64,000 nt of DNA from Sinotaia quadrata (GCA_028829895.1 CM054178.1:83819558-83883557); one strand, 5' to 3'; shown: positions 35,362 to 47,439, counted from the stretch's first letter. Notes: a model not told the origin generated them from the letters alone. Translations and numbers: made by a program.

Positions 35362-36142
35362 TATACCTATATAATTTCAAGCTGACACTAAAAGGACAGG
35401 CAGCAACTTACATAGCTCTACTAATTTATACGGAACTTTATACTGTTTTCTGTAACCTCTTTATTGGGGCATAATTTAAAACTTTGCTTTTGTTAAACCA
35501 AGTATATTGACCTTACAATCAAATTTATAAATGCTCTCAATTTGTTTCTACATTTATCATTGTACCAGAAGATATTACAGCTTTTCCTACAGAATTAGAA
35601 TTCTTCCACTTAAAAAATGTCCATGTCCACAGTAGTGGAGTTATCTCTCTTGTACGCAACAGAATAGTTATTCACCTATTTTTAGCGCCCTGATAAATAT
35701 TCGATATAGTCCTTGAGCTTAGATTTAAAACAAAAAGCACAGCACAATGGGAGATAGGGGGGAGAGGCAACCATTGTGTCTTTAAGCGTCACGAATAATG
35801 GAAGAATACTCGTGAAAATCGTTGTAAAAGACATCATCACTACGCTAACGCATGCTTGTTTGCATGCCATGGTCGTGATGACGACTTGGGTTGTATGACG
35901 TACAAAGCGGAAGAAACAGGATGTTGCCTGGTTTGTTTTCAGTCGGCTAGCTATTGCTGGTTTCTAATGGGAGTGCTGTGAGACTGCTAAGTGCCAATGA
36001 CAAAGTCAATGTTGGGATTGTACTGTGACCAATCGATCCTCTTTGTCTGAAAATATTGGCGTACATGTAGATTAAAATGTTGCTTCAACCGAAATTATAC
36101 TTGAACTTCAAATGATCTAAGTAGGAATTACTTACGATTAAT
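35359..36142. other. Unique sequence, no gene seen
   Basis: AT-rich unique sequence. A 62-codon minus-strand frame at 35682-35870 lacks any recognisable feature. Confidence 0.4.
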
Positions 36143-36235
36143 GTCTACCAAAGTCCTGAATACAAATATAGGACAGAACAATATAATCATGATGTGTACC
36201 AAAGTCCTGAACACAAATATGAGACAGCACAAGAA
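36143..36235. repeat. 51-bp tandem duplication
   Basis: gt(c/g)taccaaagtcctga(a) blocks begin at 36143 and 36194, each followed by acacaaatat and gacag(a/c)ac. Confidence 0.85.
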
Positions 36236-37714
36236 ACCACAATGCATTCAAAGATCTGGACAATACTAAAGATAGGCATGCACAAATGACAAGAGAAGTT
36301 TACGGGACAGAAAAATAACATTTTTTTTAATCTTTACCTCTGTTCGTGTCCCTAATTTTACACGTCTCCATGATATAGATGATCTTTACAATTATCTGGT
36401 CCCCTAATGTTGCATTTCTCGGAAATGCGTTCCAGATCTAAAGAGCACCATTGTATTTAATTTGTGCCCATACATATGAATTAAAATTTTATATGAAGAA
36501 ACTTTGAGGAGAGTAAAAAATCGAAAATAACTCCTCCGAAAAATTAGAGGAACTTAGGTTTTTATGCAATGTATGTTACTTAGTAGAGAACTGGGTTATC
36601 GTTACTGATGCATGTAGAAAGCATGAATGGGAAGCAGAAACTTTACGGTATGATGCACGCCACATATTATTCAGGTCATATGAGTGTATGTGAGTGCGTG
36701 TGAGTGTATATGTGTGTTTGTAAATGTAACGGGAAAAGTTTTATTAATGTTTAGAAATGTCAGTTATTTAAAAACAAAATACATTATGGTAAAACCTGTG
36801 TCCTTGAAAGGTTAAGGACTGTGATGTGCTTTGGAAAAATGCAAGACAAATTGCACTTTCTATGAAAAACATGTAATCAACATAATCAGCTTTGTCGGTG
36901 CACACGCAATCATCTATAACATGAAGAAAAGCTTTCGACAAAATTCAAGATGCGTGGCTTTTTGTTTGTTTGTTTGTTTGCTTGCTTGCTTTTATTCTAT
37001 GACACGAGAAATAAACTTCTCTTTTGTGAAAAGAATTTTCACTGACGCATATTTCTGTGACTTATCTTTCCTTAAAGTGACGTCATTTACTTGATTTATT
37101 CCTGCAGTCACTACTTCCGACGTAGGCGGATGGCGTAGATACATTTCAGTTTCGCAGACTGGCGACAGTTTAAGTGACGTCCACTTTCGACTGTCTTTGA
37201 TTTCGTGGAAATGGTTTCTTCTTCTTTGATTTCTTTTTGCATTATGCCCGCTTTCAATTATGTCGCAGAAGGAATTTCTTCTCCTTTTATTTATTTGTGC
37301 CATCACCCACTTTAACGTGGTGTAATGACTATAACAGTGATGATAAAATGGGTAACAGTCTAGGGTGAAGTTGGTACTTTGAAACCCTTTGAAAGGGTCC
37401 GCTAAGTCAGGTCAAGTTAATTTAATTTCTTATTGTATATTATTTTCTATTATATTTTCTTGTCACTGTTAAATGTCTGCTGCATTAAGCAATATGAGTA
37501 ACACATGAAAAGTTGCAGTTATAATCGATCGGATGAATATTCCCAGCAGTTATTTAGAGTGTGAGTGCGCGCTGAGACAGTTCCAAGAGAGTAATGATTT
37601 GCATTAAAATTTATTCATTTTTCACGTTCTGCTAGTTTTACAGTGAATGGACTAATGTATATAATAAAATTGTAAAATAATTAAGATTTGTTAACGTGTG
37701 GGTACATATTCATT
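36236..37714. other. Unique sequence with small GT and TTTG runs
   Basis: A GT-rich imperfect tract lies at 36684-36722 and a tttg/cttg run at 36961-36990. Two frames (87 plus, 104 minus) overlap around 36992-37306. Neither is recognisable. A weak similarity of the gacgtc(a/c) words near 37079 and 37176 is noted only. Confidence 0.4.
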
Positions 37715-38031
37715 ATTGTCGAATATACTTATAAACAGGCAAGTTTATCATTAATTAATAGTTTATTGCCAATTATACTTATAAACAGGCAAGTTTATCA
37801 TTAATTAATACAGTTTATTGCCAATTATACTTATAAACAGGCAAGTTTATCATTAATTAATACAGTTTATTGCCAATTATACTTATAAACAGGCAAGTTT
37901 ATCATTAATTAATACAGTTTATTGCCAATTATACTTATAAACAGGCAAGCCTATCATTGATTAATACAGTGTATTGTTATACTTATAAACAGGCAAGCCT
38001 ATCATTGATTAATACAGTGTATTGTTATACT
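37715..38031. repeat. 52-bp minisatellite, about six copies
   Basis: The unit is ttgccaattatacttataaa, then caggcaagtttatcattaat, then taatacagttta. ATAAAC and GTTTAT are perfect 6-bp inverted arms around aggcaa. In the last two copies, which are also shortened to about 47 bp, the right arm is changed to gcctat, so the inverted repeat is lost and attgattaat replaces attaattaat. Confidence 0.96.
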
Positions 38032-38233
38032 AACCTTCCTGAATTTGAAATTTATTGAACGTTCGCTATAGTATTTTGGAGCCAGGGTTGGGACTTTACA
38101 TTATAGTTCAGAAGTTCTGCAATATTAACAGGAAGGGTTCCAGAACGCAGAAGAATTATTGTAAATTTAGCGTTTTGTATTTTATTTATAATTATAGTAA
38201 TACGTACTTTGTGTGGGACCATCCTTATGTGAA

Positions 38234-38567
38234 GGATTACTATGACTGGCCGATGTAATCAATCCAACTGTATATTAACCAGGTAGACACCCAGAGGGTG
38301 ATTACTGTTACTGGCTGATGTAATCAATCCAACTGTATATTAACCAGGTAAACACCCAGAGGGCGATTACTATTACTGGCTGATGTAATCAATCCAACTG
38401 TATATTAACCAGGTAAACACCCAGAGGGTGATTACTATTACTGACCGATGTAATCAATCCAACTGTATATTAACCAGGTAAACACCCAGAGGGTGATTAC
38501 TATTACTGGCTGATGTAATCAATCCAACTGTATATTAACCAGGTAGACACCCAGAGGGTGATTACTA
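38234..38567. repeat. 65-bp minisatellite, about five copies
   Basis: The unit is gattactattactggctgat, then gtaatcaatccaactgtata, then ttaaccaggtaaacacccag, then agggt. Differences are few (ggctg/ggccg/gaccg, gtaaac/gtagac, gggtg/gggcg). It follows the 52-bp array after about 200 unique bases and shows no similarity to it. Confidence 0.97.
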
Positions 38568-39169
38568 TGTCTTAAGCAGTCTTAGTGTTGTTGGATAACG
38601 TATCATATTTAAACATATAGTATATTACATAGACCCAAATGCATATGCATAAGCACGCACACACAAACACACTCAGTAAATCAATCAGTATTACTGTCAT
38701 TAAATAATAAACGTGTACAAAATTTATAACGAAAGAGACAAAGAGATAATTATGAACAAAATACATAACTTTATACACAGCATCGTAAACCAGATATATT
38801 TTTCATAATGAAAGAGACAAGCAGAAAACACAGGAACAAATATGCTAAGAGATCTTATTGAGTAGCCGTGAAACACCTTCAGTGTGAAGCATTTAGATAA
38901 TCTATTTTTAAAAAGAATGTTAAGTTACTAAAGAATCATGCACATACAGAATATATATTTCCTCTATTTATAAATATTTGTTTTTTCACAACTCGAGCAA
39001 CTGTTGCAATGAGACATTTCCACTTTAAGATTGAGACGTTGATTAAATTGTTATCATCATCAGTGTTGTGGTTTACGTCAAGCCAAAGTTGTGGTTTACG
39101 TCAAGCCAAAGAGCTCTTCAATACATTTTGTGGCGGAGTTAATTTGACTATCGCTATTTTCTAACTTAA
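38568..39169. other. AT-rich sequence with a 22-bp direct duplication
   Basis: tgtggtttacgtcaagccaa+ag occurs twice in tandem at about 39067-39111. The rest is unique. A 68-codon minus-strand frame is not recognisable. Confidence 0.6.
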
Positions 39170-39890
39170 TAATTATATCTTCGTTGCCAATGTTAACGTG
39201 ACCCGACCTTGAGCACTGCATATGACGAAATTTTTGTTAAGTGTCATGAGTTCGAGTAAACAACTCAGAGGAAGAATAAGCTGGAAATTTTGCTGATGCA
39301 ATCCAAACCAGTCCCAAGTGATGAGTAGTTTCTCTGACTGATAGTCTCACACTTGTTCATAACAAATTCATCCAATGGGGATGGACCGAAAGTTATTTTG
39401 TTGAAGAAAGTCAATATTCTAATATGTTTGAATTTGACAAAATCGAGTCTGGTCATAAAGACGATCATTAGCTTAGGGTAAGTTAACTGACTGATAAAGA
39501 AAGAATGGACATAAAAATATTTCGTACATGTTTGCTGTTGATCTGGGATTTGAATTGGAAAATGTTTTAAGTAATTGAACCATTTCTATTATTTCTATGT
39601 TCACTAATTTGATTACGTTGTACAGTATACTTGTGAATTTTGATTGATGCTATAGTTTTTATGATGTATGGGAATTTTGATTGATGCTATATTTCTTATG
39701 CTGCTGTGTATCGGGTTAACAAAATTGTTGCAGGATTTGTATGTTCAAAATGTTTATAAGAAAGAAAGTAGTTATAGTGATGAAATATGCCTGAAATTTA
39801 GTACTGCTTTCATTTGACTTTTGAAGAAAAAAGCGCACTTTATTTTTTGCTTCAGGCAACAGTGACTACTGTACTCTACCTGACCACAGT
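39170..39890 (+). mobile_element. LTR-like dispersed repeat, fragment D1
   Basis: It starts within the family's 5' segment (the TGTGG end is missing) and runs through ccaatggggatggac, gactgataaagaaagaatgg and cagtgactactgtactctac, then stops at gaccaca. A 34-bp internal duplication (gaattttgattgatgctata) lies near 39630-39695. It ends a few bases before the reversed copy D2. Confidence 0.75.
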
Positions 39891-39896
39891 AACAAT

Positions 39897-41330
39897 TCTC
39901 GTCTATCTCACTTGGCAGATACGTGGGCGCTGTAAACGTTTTCTCTCTTCCACAACATTACGACAACATTTACCGTCACAAAATATTCCATAGGTGGAAA
40001 ACGTCTTAATAAAGGAGAGGACAAATCTGTTTTTAATCTATATTTAGCGAGCCCCCATGCACCCACTTTCTTCTCCATCAGGTTATCAATATGTGTAAGA
40101 AGGTCAATAAATTTATTAAATCAACAATCAAACATACATACGACAAATACAATGAAAAAGATTACTTGACATCGATATTTCCATGAAACCACTTTCAAAT
40201 AATTTTTGTAATTCACAGTCTTATGCCTACAATACAATTCGATAATTCAATACAAATTCAAGATAGTTCTTATCAGAGAACATTAATGGAGTTATGTAAC
40301 CTTTTAGGCCTGTCTCAATAATCTTTGCAAACTTTTGCAACAATGTTACAAGTTATTGTCCACGTCATACACTGTGTCTCTCTCCACATGTCAAACACTG
40401 ACATGCTGCCATTCTCTGGAAACCAACTTGAGCCCCACTTCCCTGTGTCAGTTCATTCAAGCAGAACAACATTGTAGCAATTTCTAGTTGCTACACTGTA
40501 CCAGAAATTACTCATGTAGTCAGCATATCTTGCCTCCATGCACTAAAGAAGTGTATTATTTACATTTGCACACATTTCCTGCATCTACCCAGTCATAGCG
40601 ATTTACAATCAGTGAACCAGCAGATTCAAATAGCACAAAGAAACAAGAAAGGCTGCTTTCCCTGAAAAAAAATATAATCAGAGAGCAATGCTGAGTTTCC
40701 AGTTGTTACTATTGTTTCCCCATTCCTTCTTACATTGAAGTCTCAACATACATTTTCCTGCAACAGTATTTATTAGCCTGATACATGCACACAACATAAT
40801 AAATACAGCTTATCAAAACAATGGCGAGTGTTAACATACTATACTCGAGCATCTTAGTTCAAACAATTGTAGAAATAAAGTCTACTCACATAATACATCT
40901 TACGATAAACACAAGTATAACATATCAATAGCAAAAATGCAAGAAATATTTATAAGTCCATTCTCTCTCAATCAGTTAACATCAAGATAATAGCAATCTT
41001 TCAAGACCAGACTTCTTTGCCACTTCAAATTAAAGTGATCAGAGAATAGAATTTTTTACAGCAGGTAAACATTTTGATCTCAGCACACTGGCTGGTCTCG
41101 TTCTTGTAAATCAAAACCATTGGATAGTATAAACAACTTGCCCAGTTGAACTATTTATTCCATTATATCAGCAATTTCTAGCATATTCTCAACTCGGGTT
41201 GTATACTTCCAACTCTGACACTTACAAAAATATCATCATAAGGAGTGTCCAAGGCTACGTCACCCTAACAATTTAACAATTTATATTACAATTAAATTTT
41301 AAAATAGGGATAGGCAAAATTTACTCCATA
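39897..41330 (-). mobile_element. LTR-like dispersed repeat, copy D2 (reverse orientation)
   Basis: Read on the minus strand it begins tatggagtaaattttgccta near 41330. It passes the middle of the B subfamily, then the ttaataaatttattgacctt block and gcatgggggctcgctaaata, then ggaagagagaaaacgtttac, and breaks off in gccaagtgagatagacgag. It lacks the last 100 or so bases that lead to GTGTCACA in copies A and C. With D1 it forms a large imperfect inverted repeat. Confidence 0.75.
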
Positions 41331-42259
41331 CATACATAGGTGATGCATTTAGGAAGAGTGCTTATTAGTCCAAACACTGCTTTACACTATCAGAGTCTTA
41401 TATGGATTGAGCCAAGTAATATTGTCTTATATGGTCTGAACCAATTGCTTTTCTATCATCTGTCAGAGATATACTCCATCACATCAATATGCTAAGCTGT
41501 AAGATGCTTGGAGAATACCTGCACCACACAATACCAACATTCATGGTTGCAATCACTCTAATAATTTATCACACTTTAGATCTAAGAGTTTGAAAGGCGG
41601 CAACTCAGTTATCTCTAATATTATTCTTTAATCAGGAAGTACCCAGAACATGTGAGCTCTAAAAGTAGAAACTATTATTATCTTGCACGATGGTGGGTAT
41701 CAATTGATTGTCCAGATCCCAACTGAGGAAAGAAAATTGGCTCCAGGCGACATCGGCTTCCGGTTCAGACACTGTCAGTAATCAACGTGATGGGTGAAAA
41801 GTTTTAATGGTATGTGCTACTGGGGGAGATAACACGGTGATCATGACCGGAAACTTACAATTCTAGAAACGCGCAGACAAGATATATTTGCTTTACTCTT
41901 TGAACATGCGGAGTTGTCGTTACTGACGACATTCAGTGTGCCATGCAAGTGTGTATGGGAAGGGGAGCAAAGTGGTAATATCTAGAAAAGAAAAAAATCC
42001 CCAGGGTGAAGCAAAAGGGTCTAGGAGTGAGAAGCATAACTCAATAGTTGATTAGGATTTACTAACAACTGTCATAAATAAAGCAATTTGTTTACGCGGT
42101 TGAGAATGTAACAAATAGATAATAACGAATTTCAATTATAAACGTCAAATTCACAAATGTATTTAGGGTCATTAAATTTGTTAATTTGTTATGTTTAAGT
42201 TGGTGAAGAACTTGGAAATTTGTCTTCCTGGAAAAAACGAGAGAAATAAAGCAACACTA
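41331..42259. other. Unique sequence, no gene seen
   Basis: No repeat, RNA gene or convincing frame. Moderately higher G+C around 41690-41860. Confidence 0.4.
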
Positions 42260-42518
42260 ACCCAACCAGCCAAACCACCAATCAACTAGCCAAAACCCAT
42301 CGAACCACTCAAACCGTCACAAACAAACCAGCCACAAACAAACCAGCCACAAACAAACTAGCCACAAACAAACCAGCCACAAACAAACCGCCACAAACAA
42401 ACCAGCCGCAAACAAACCAGCCACAAACAAACTAGCCACAAACAAACAAACCGCCACAAACAAACCGCTACAAACAAACCGCCACAAACAAACCAGCCAC
42501 AAACAAACCGCCACAAAG
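42260..42518. repeat. Short-unit minisatellite (ccacaaacaaaccag), 12-15 bp
   Basis: The units ccacaaacaaaccag, cgccacaaacaaac and variants alternate. The start (42260-42310) is more degenerate. Minus-strand frames (65 and 106 codons; WFVCG, VCLWL repeats) are its translation. Confidence 0.9.
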
Positions 42519-42829
42519 AGATAAGGATAGAAACCGATTGTAACTTAATTTGACCCAGACCAAGATTAATATAATACAGCAAACCATGCAGCGTGACCAA
42601 AAGGGCGGGAAAGACTGGCCGAAATGAAACATTACATTGATTTAAAGGCCTTCTGCCAAATACTAGGGCAGTCGTCAAGATTTACTAAAAGAAGAGAAAA
42701 GACCTCAGGAAAGAAATATTAGGGTCAAAGGAATCGTGCACACGCCAGAAATTGCAGTCTCAGACAGAACCTTGCAATTTGCTGCCATCAAATCTATACG
42801 TTTACAGTCGAAATCCGTAAGCATTATAT
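42519..42829. other. Unique spacer, no gene seen
   Basis: AT-rich sequence without long frames or repeats between the short-unit minisatellite and the degenerate ggtcatcagt array. Confidence 0.4.
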
Positions 42830-43510
42830 GTTCCTGTCTCAGAAGGAGTTAAGAAACCATCAGTCTTTCTTAAATGGAGAAAAGAGGGTGCCATTTTCCC
42901 TTTAAAGGATTTGCAAGATAACCAATCTTTCTTACAAGGAGTTAAGGGGCTAACAGTCTGTGTTAGAGTTCGTTCATAAGTAATCAGTGCTTCCTAAAAA
43001 GAATTTAGAGGTCATCAGTTTATCTTAAAGGCATAACGTCGCGAGTGTCTTAGAGTGTGCTAAACATAGCCTTTTTAAATTTTAAACGGATTTGAAAAGT
43101 CATCAGTTTCTCTTTCAGGGACTTAAAAAGTCGCCATTTTGTCTTAATTAAAGTTCAATCATTGGTCTGTTATACAGAAGTAGGAGGTCTTTAGCTTAAC
43201 TTTGTACTAGTTAATTGAACGTCTATATGTCTAAAAATGATTTAAGTCTTAAGAGGTAACCAGTCTTCCTTTAATCGAGTCAGAGATCGCCAGATCAACA
43301 TAACTAAGAAATCGTTTGTCAATATTGAAGAAAAGTTCCAGGTCATCAGTCAGCAACAGAGAAAGGTAAGAAGTCTTTTGTCGGTATTTAAGAAAAGTTC
43401 AGAGGTCATCAGTCAACAGCAGCGAGAGGTAAAAAGACTTTGGTCAGTATTTAAAGAAAGTTCAGAAGTCACCAGTCAAAGAGAGGCTAGAAATCACCAG
43501 TCTATCTGAA
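42830..43510. repeat. Degenerate array of ggtcatcagtcttc / gttaag words, younger at its 3' end
   Basis: Old units of about 45-60 bp share (a/g)(g/a)(t/a)(c/a)atcagt(c/t)t and (a/g)aaag(g/a)a(g/t)tta(a/g)g. At 43310-43490 a better-preserved unit of about 60 bp recurs, with ggtcatcagtcaacagcag-like and gtatttaagaaaagttcaga-like segments. Confidence 0.65.
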
Positions 43511-43729
43511 ATTAGAGGTCAAAATAAATGTGTCTTGATGCATGATATTGATGAGCATACGACCTTATAAGTGACACGTTTGCTTATTGTGCAATGTTCT
43601 CAATTTTACGAGCAATCTTTCAAACATTATTTACTCATCTTCACATCTATCATACTCATTCTCATTGTCAACTTTTACAAAAAGTTTTATCCAAGACAGC
43701 TTTTATTTACAATGACTCGCAAACCCAGG

Positions 43730-44513
43730 TGTGGCAGTGTAAATTTGCCTATCCCCATTTATACACTTAAATGTTATATAAATTGTTAAAGTGATAAAGT
43801 GATCTGATCTTGGGCACTCCTTATGATGGTATTTTTTTGTAAGTGTCAGAGTTGGAGTAAACAACTTGGGTTGAGAATATGATAGAAATTGCTGATGCAA
43901 TCCAAAACCAGTTCCAACTGGATGAGTAGTTTTTCTGACAGTTGTTCATAACAAATTCATCCGTTGGGGATGGACCGAAAGTTTCTTTGTTGAAAAAAGT
44001 GATCTTTTCTATAACTTTGAATTTGAACACTAATGCTATTATTAGCTTATGAGAAAGCATGCTTTTTTCCCTTTTATTTCAAGCAGCAGTGAGTACTGTA
44101 TTTGCTTGGTCATATTGGTGTGTGAATCCAGCATTGTCGTCAACTTATCAGTAAGCTGTAATTGATTCCTGTGAATTCCGTTTAAGAGCCAATAAAGTAG
44201 AAATGGTGGCTTGAGTTTGGTGTCAAGAATTCATGAAGATTATTTTGAATTCATAGTGTGTTTTGTACTACACACGAAAATTCGACACATTCCTCCTGGT
44301 GTGCTTGATAGTGCACACGAAATTCAGGTAATCCTCTACAGGTGTGCTTTGTGAGCTCATCAAAGATTCTGGAACAGTTGTGTAATGTGCCTAGAAGGGT
44401 CACGCGAGGCCATCGCCTGAATAAGAAAGAAAGTAACTGTTTGTGAACCGTGTGATTGGGAACATGTGCCAGCGACAGCCGTTATCTTTTAAAAAGTTAT
44501 GTACATTTTACTT
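43730..44513 (+). mobile_element. LTR-like dispersed repeat, copy E (3' truncated)
   Basis: It starts tgtggcagtgtaaatttgcc and continues through ctccttatgatggt, cc(g)ttggggatggaccg, agcagcagtgagtactgta, gaattccgtttaagagccaa and gtgtaatgtgcctagaaggg. It breaks off at about gttatgtacattttac, some 20 bases before the 48-bp array. A 79-codon minus-strand frame is chance. Confidence 0.75.
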
Positions 44514-44533
44514 TCTCGTGACATTGTCTTCGT

Positions 44534-44917
44534 GTCAACCCGTGACAAAGTGTTTAAACAAATTAATTTTCATATTCGTATGTCAACCCGTGACGAAGTG
44601 TTTACATAAATTAATTTTTATATTTGTATGTCAACCCGTGACGAAGTGTTTACATAAATTAATTTTTATATTTGTATGTCAACCCGTGACGAAGTGTTTA
44701 CATAAATTAATTTTTATATTTGTATGTCAACCCGTGACGAAGTGTTTAAATAAATAATTTTTATATTTGTATGTCAACCCTTGACAAAGTATTTAAATAA
44801 ATAAATTTTTATATTTGTATGTCAACCCGTGACGAAGTATTTAAATACATTAATTTTTATATTTGTATATCAACCCGTGACGAAGTGTTTAAATAAATAA
44901 ATTTTCATATTCGTATA
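44534..44917. repeat. 48-bp minisatellite, eight copies
   Basis: The unit is gtcaacccgtgacgaagtgt, then ttacataaattaatttttat, then atttgtat. Starts at 44534, 44582, 44630, 44678 and so on. Later copies lose a base and change tacat to aaata. GTCA and TGAC flank acccg as short inverted arms. The plus-strand frame (104 codons, QPVTKCLHKLIFIFVC repeated) stays open because 48 is divisible by three. It also reads into copy E upstream, so I regard it as an artefact. Confidence 0.97.
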
Positions 44918-45606
44918 AACTTTTCTTGCATGGACAATAAATGTCAACAAAACATTATTTATTATTCAAGTGTGCGTGAGTGCACAAGTGAGAATGCGTG
45001 TGTCTGTTTAGTCACATTGGCCATTTCTAAACACGTTTGCGGTAGTTTACGTAATAATGTTGAACATTTCGTTCACGTTTCCACAGTCTAACAACTTTTA
45101 TGTTCCGTATGCTATTTTTGACTCCGATTCTTAATTGTACAGGAAAAAGAGAAGTCTTCCCTGCCGCATGTTTGCTGTTTATCAAATTAACGAAATTGAG
45201 TTTAGCTTTAAAGCCAGATATTTTGCGCACGATCCGTATGTCTGGAAGCGAGAATTGACTCGCTTCTCATATTGCTTCATATTTTATTCGGCCCCTCGCG
45301 TCAATGATTGTCAGATTGGGTGTTACGGGCCTTTGATGAGATTATTGTCATTATTTGTGGGCGCGAGTGTCTTCTTGCAGTTTGTAATTATATTTGCAGC
45401 AGACAGATCCACATTTTATATTGCTGAAGAGAGAGAGAGGGAGAGGGGAGGGGTGTTGGGAGGGCGTAAGAGGGGGGCAAATTTGTAATTTTTCTGGCTT
45501 AGAAATAAGTGAGCCACGTTCCGCTGTCGTTGAAGCAGAAATCACGAATTCCTTTCAGTAACTATCCACTTAGAGGTTCTTATTTGTATTGTCTTGTAAT
45601 AACGGC
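44918..45606. other. Unique sequence with a GA-rich tract
   Basis: Purine-rich run at 45427-45476 (gaga then gggag and gggg words). Frames of 64-117 codons lie across it without recognisable features. Confidence 0.4.
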
Positions 45607-45767
45607 ATTATTTATTTAACATTATTTATTGAAAATTATTTATTTATTTAACATTATTTATTGAAAATTATTTATTTATTGAAATTTATTTATTTATTTA
45701 ACATTATTTATTTATTTATTTAACATTATTTATTTATTTATTTAACATTATTTATTGAAAATCTATA
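45607..45767. repeat. TTTA-rich repeat (attatttatttatttaac / attgaaaat)
   Basis: ttta/attt units are interrupted by aac and gaaaat at intervals of about 24-32 bases, which gives a compound minisatellite. Confidence 0.9.
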
Positions 45768-46289
45768 CAGGAAATAAAGCGTGAATTATCATCATTTTTA
45801 CATTAAGGGAAGAGGAATTTAAAAAAAAATTGTTATAGAGGTCAAGGACATACACGGCCAAACTCTACAAAGACTTTCATGCGAAGAGCTCCCCTGAGAA
45901 CTCATACCCATTCTTGGTCGTTTCCTTACGGAATAACTTTGTACGTCCGGGTCACTAGGCCGACATTAATTTTCCGACTTTCTGTAGGAAAATATACTCA
46001 TAAGAGAAAATATGGAATATAGTTTCTGGAATGAGATTAGATATGTACACAGTGAACGACTCAGAATACTTGTGACAAAGTCCAGGTCAAAGTGTAAAAA
46101 GCACGGTGTTATATGACGTAATATTTCTTCCCTAGAACTGTTTACTAATCCTCTTCCTTTCCACTCATGTATAACGCAAAATTACAACAGCTCTAGTTTA
46201 AATACTTCATTAGTGTAAGGGAGAGTATCTACAGGTTTCCTGTACGGTGACATCGAAACTCAAGTGTTTTTAATCAGCAAGTACCCCTT
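45768..46289. other. Unique sequence, no gene seen
   Basis: AT-rich, one A run near 45820. No other signal. Confidence 0.4.
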
Positions 46290-46732
46290 TAAAATGTTTA
46301 AAAATACCCCTTATAGTCCTTAGTTTTGAAAAGAAATACTCTGCACATATTAAATGTTTAAAAATACCCCTTATAATCCTTATTTTTGAAAAGAAATACT
46401 CTGCACATATTAAATGTTTAAAAATACCCCTTATAATCCTTAGTTTTGAAAAGAAATACTCTGCACATATTAAATGTTTAAAAATACCCCTTATAATCCT
46501 TATTTTTGAAAAGAAATACTCTGCACATATTAAATGTTTAAAAATACCCCTTATAATCCTTATTTTTGAAAAGAAATACTCTGCACATATTAAATGTTTA
46601 AAAATACCCCTTATAATCCTTATTTTTGAAAAGAAATACTCTGCACATATTAAATGTTTAAAAATACCCCTTATAATCCTTATTTTTGAAAAGAAATACT
46701 CTGCACATATTAAATGTTTAAAAATACCACTT
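46290..46732. repeat. 60-bp minisatellite, about 7.4 copies, open on the minus strand
   Basis: The unit is aaatgtttaaaaatacccct, then tataatccttatttttgaaa, then agaaatactctgcacatatt. Copies are almost identical (gtcct/atcct, tagtttt/tattttt). The 60-base period gives an uninterrupted minus-strand frame of 168 codons with a 20-residue repeat beginning GIFKHLICAEYFFS. The frame starts in the adjoining CA/GC tract and has no non-repeat domain, so a protein is unlikely. Confidence 0.97.
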
Positions 46733-46775
46733 ACACACACGCACACGCACGCACGCACGCACGCACACACGCTCA
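46733..46775. repeat. CA/GCAC microsatellite abutting the 60-bp array
   Basis: acacacgcacacgcacgcac continuing to acacacgctc. It begins inside what would be the next 60-bp unit (accacttacacac), so it marks the array boundary. Confidence 0.9.
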
Positions 46776-47105
46776 AAAAGAAGCCACAAACAGCCGGTCT
46801 CAGCAGTATTCTCCATTTTCAAAATCGCAGACTCGAAATCGTGAACATGTGCATTTGGGAGAATTATCTCTCTTTGGTGAATCGACATAACCATCTTCTG
46901 GCGAAATATATCTCTACAGTGCCATCATATTGACAGAGATGACAAAAATATTTCTCTTGTGCAAGAAAGTGTACATAGAAATAATACACTTTGTTCTTTA
47001 ACTCAAAAATAAGTGGAACACAAAAACTGTCTCGTTAACACACTAAAACGTCCAAGGACTTGCAAGGAATGCTGCAAATGTGTCCTTGGGTTAGCAGATA
47101 CAGAA
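46776..47105. other. Unique sequence, no gene seen
   Basis: No repeat or coding signal. Confidence 0.4.
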
Positions 47106-47229
47106 GTGTATGCTACAGTGATGACCATAATATCGTAAAATTCGTCCTCGTACAATAAACCAGCCGTGTATGCTACAGTGATGACCATAATATCGTAAAA
47201 TTCGTCCTCGTACAGTAAACCAACCGTGG
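47106..47229. repeat. 60-bp tandem duplication
   Basis: gtgtatgctacagtgatgac starts at 47106 and 47166. The copies differ at about two or three positions, which implies a recent event. Confidence 0.93.
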
Positions 47230-47316
47230 AGTAGCAGAACAGACTTCAAGAGAGCCAGAATATCCTAAAGACATAAGAACTCAGTTCTTGAATATCAAGA
47301 ACTTGCTTGGTGATTT

Positions 47317-47403
47317 ACACCAGAAATATATCTCCTACATAATAAAGTATCCTTAGTGTTACAGAAATATATCCCCTACATATAAAGTATTCTTAGTGTT
47401 ACA
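47317..47403. repeat. About 41-43-bp tandem duplication
   Basis: agaaatatatc(t/c)cctacat followed by aaagtat(c/t)cttagtgttacag occurs twice in tandem. Confidence 0.85.
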
Positions 47404-47439
47404 GGCGATATTTAGACTGTGTGTCTGCTATGTAGCAAT

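Noticed and set aside
44443..44757. 104-codon frame with QPVTKCLHKLIFIFVC repeats as a secreted or membrane protein
   Set aside because: The frame starts in a mobile-element fragment and then reads a 48-bp array whose period is divisible by three.
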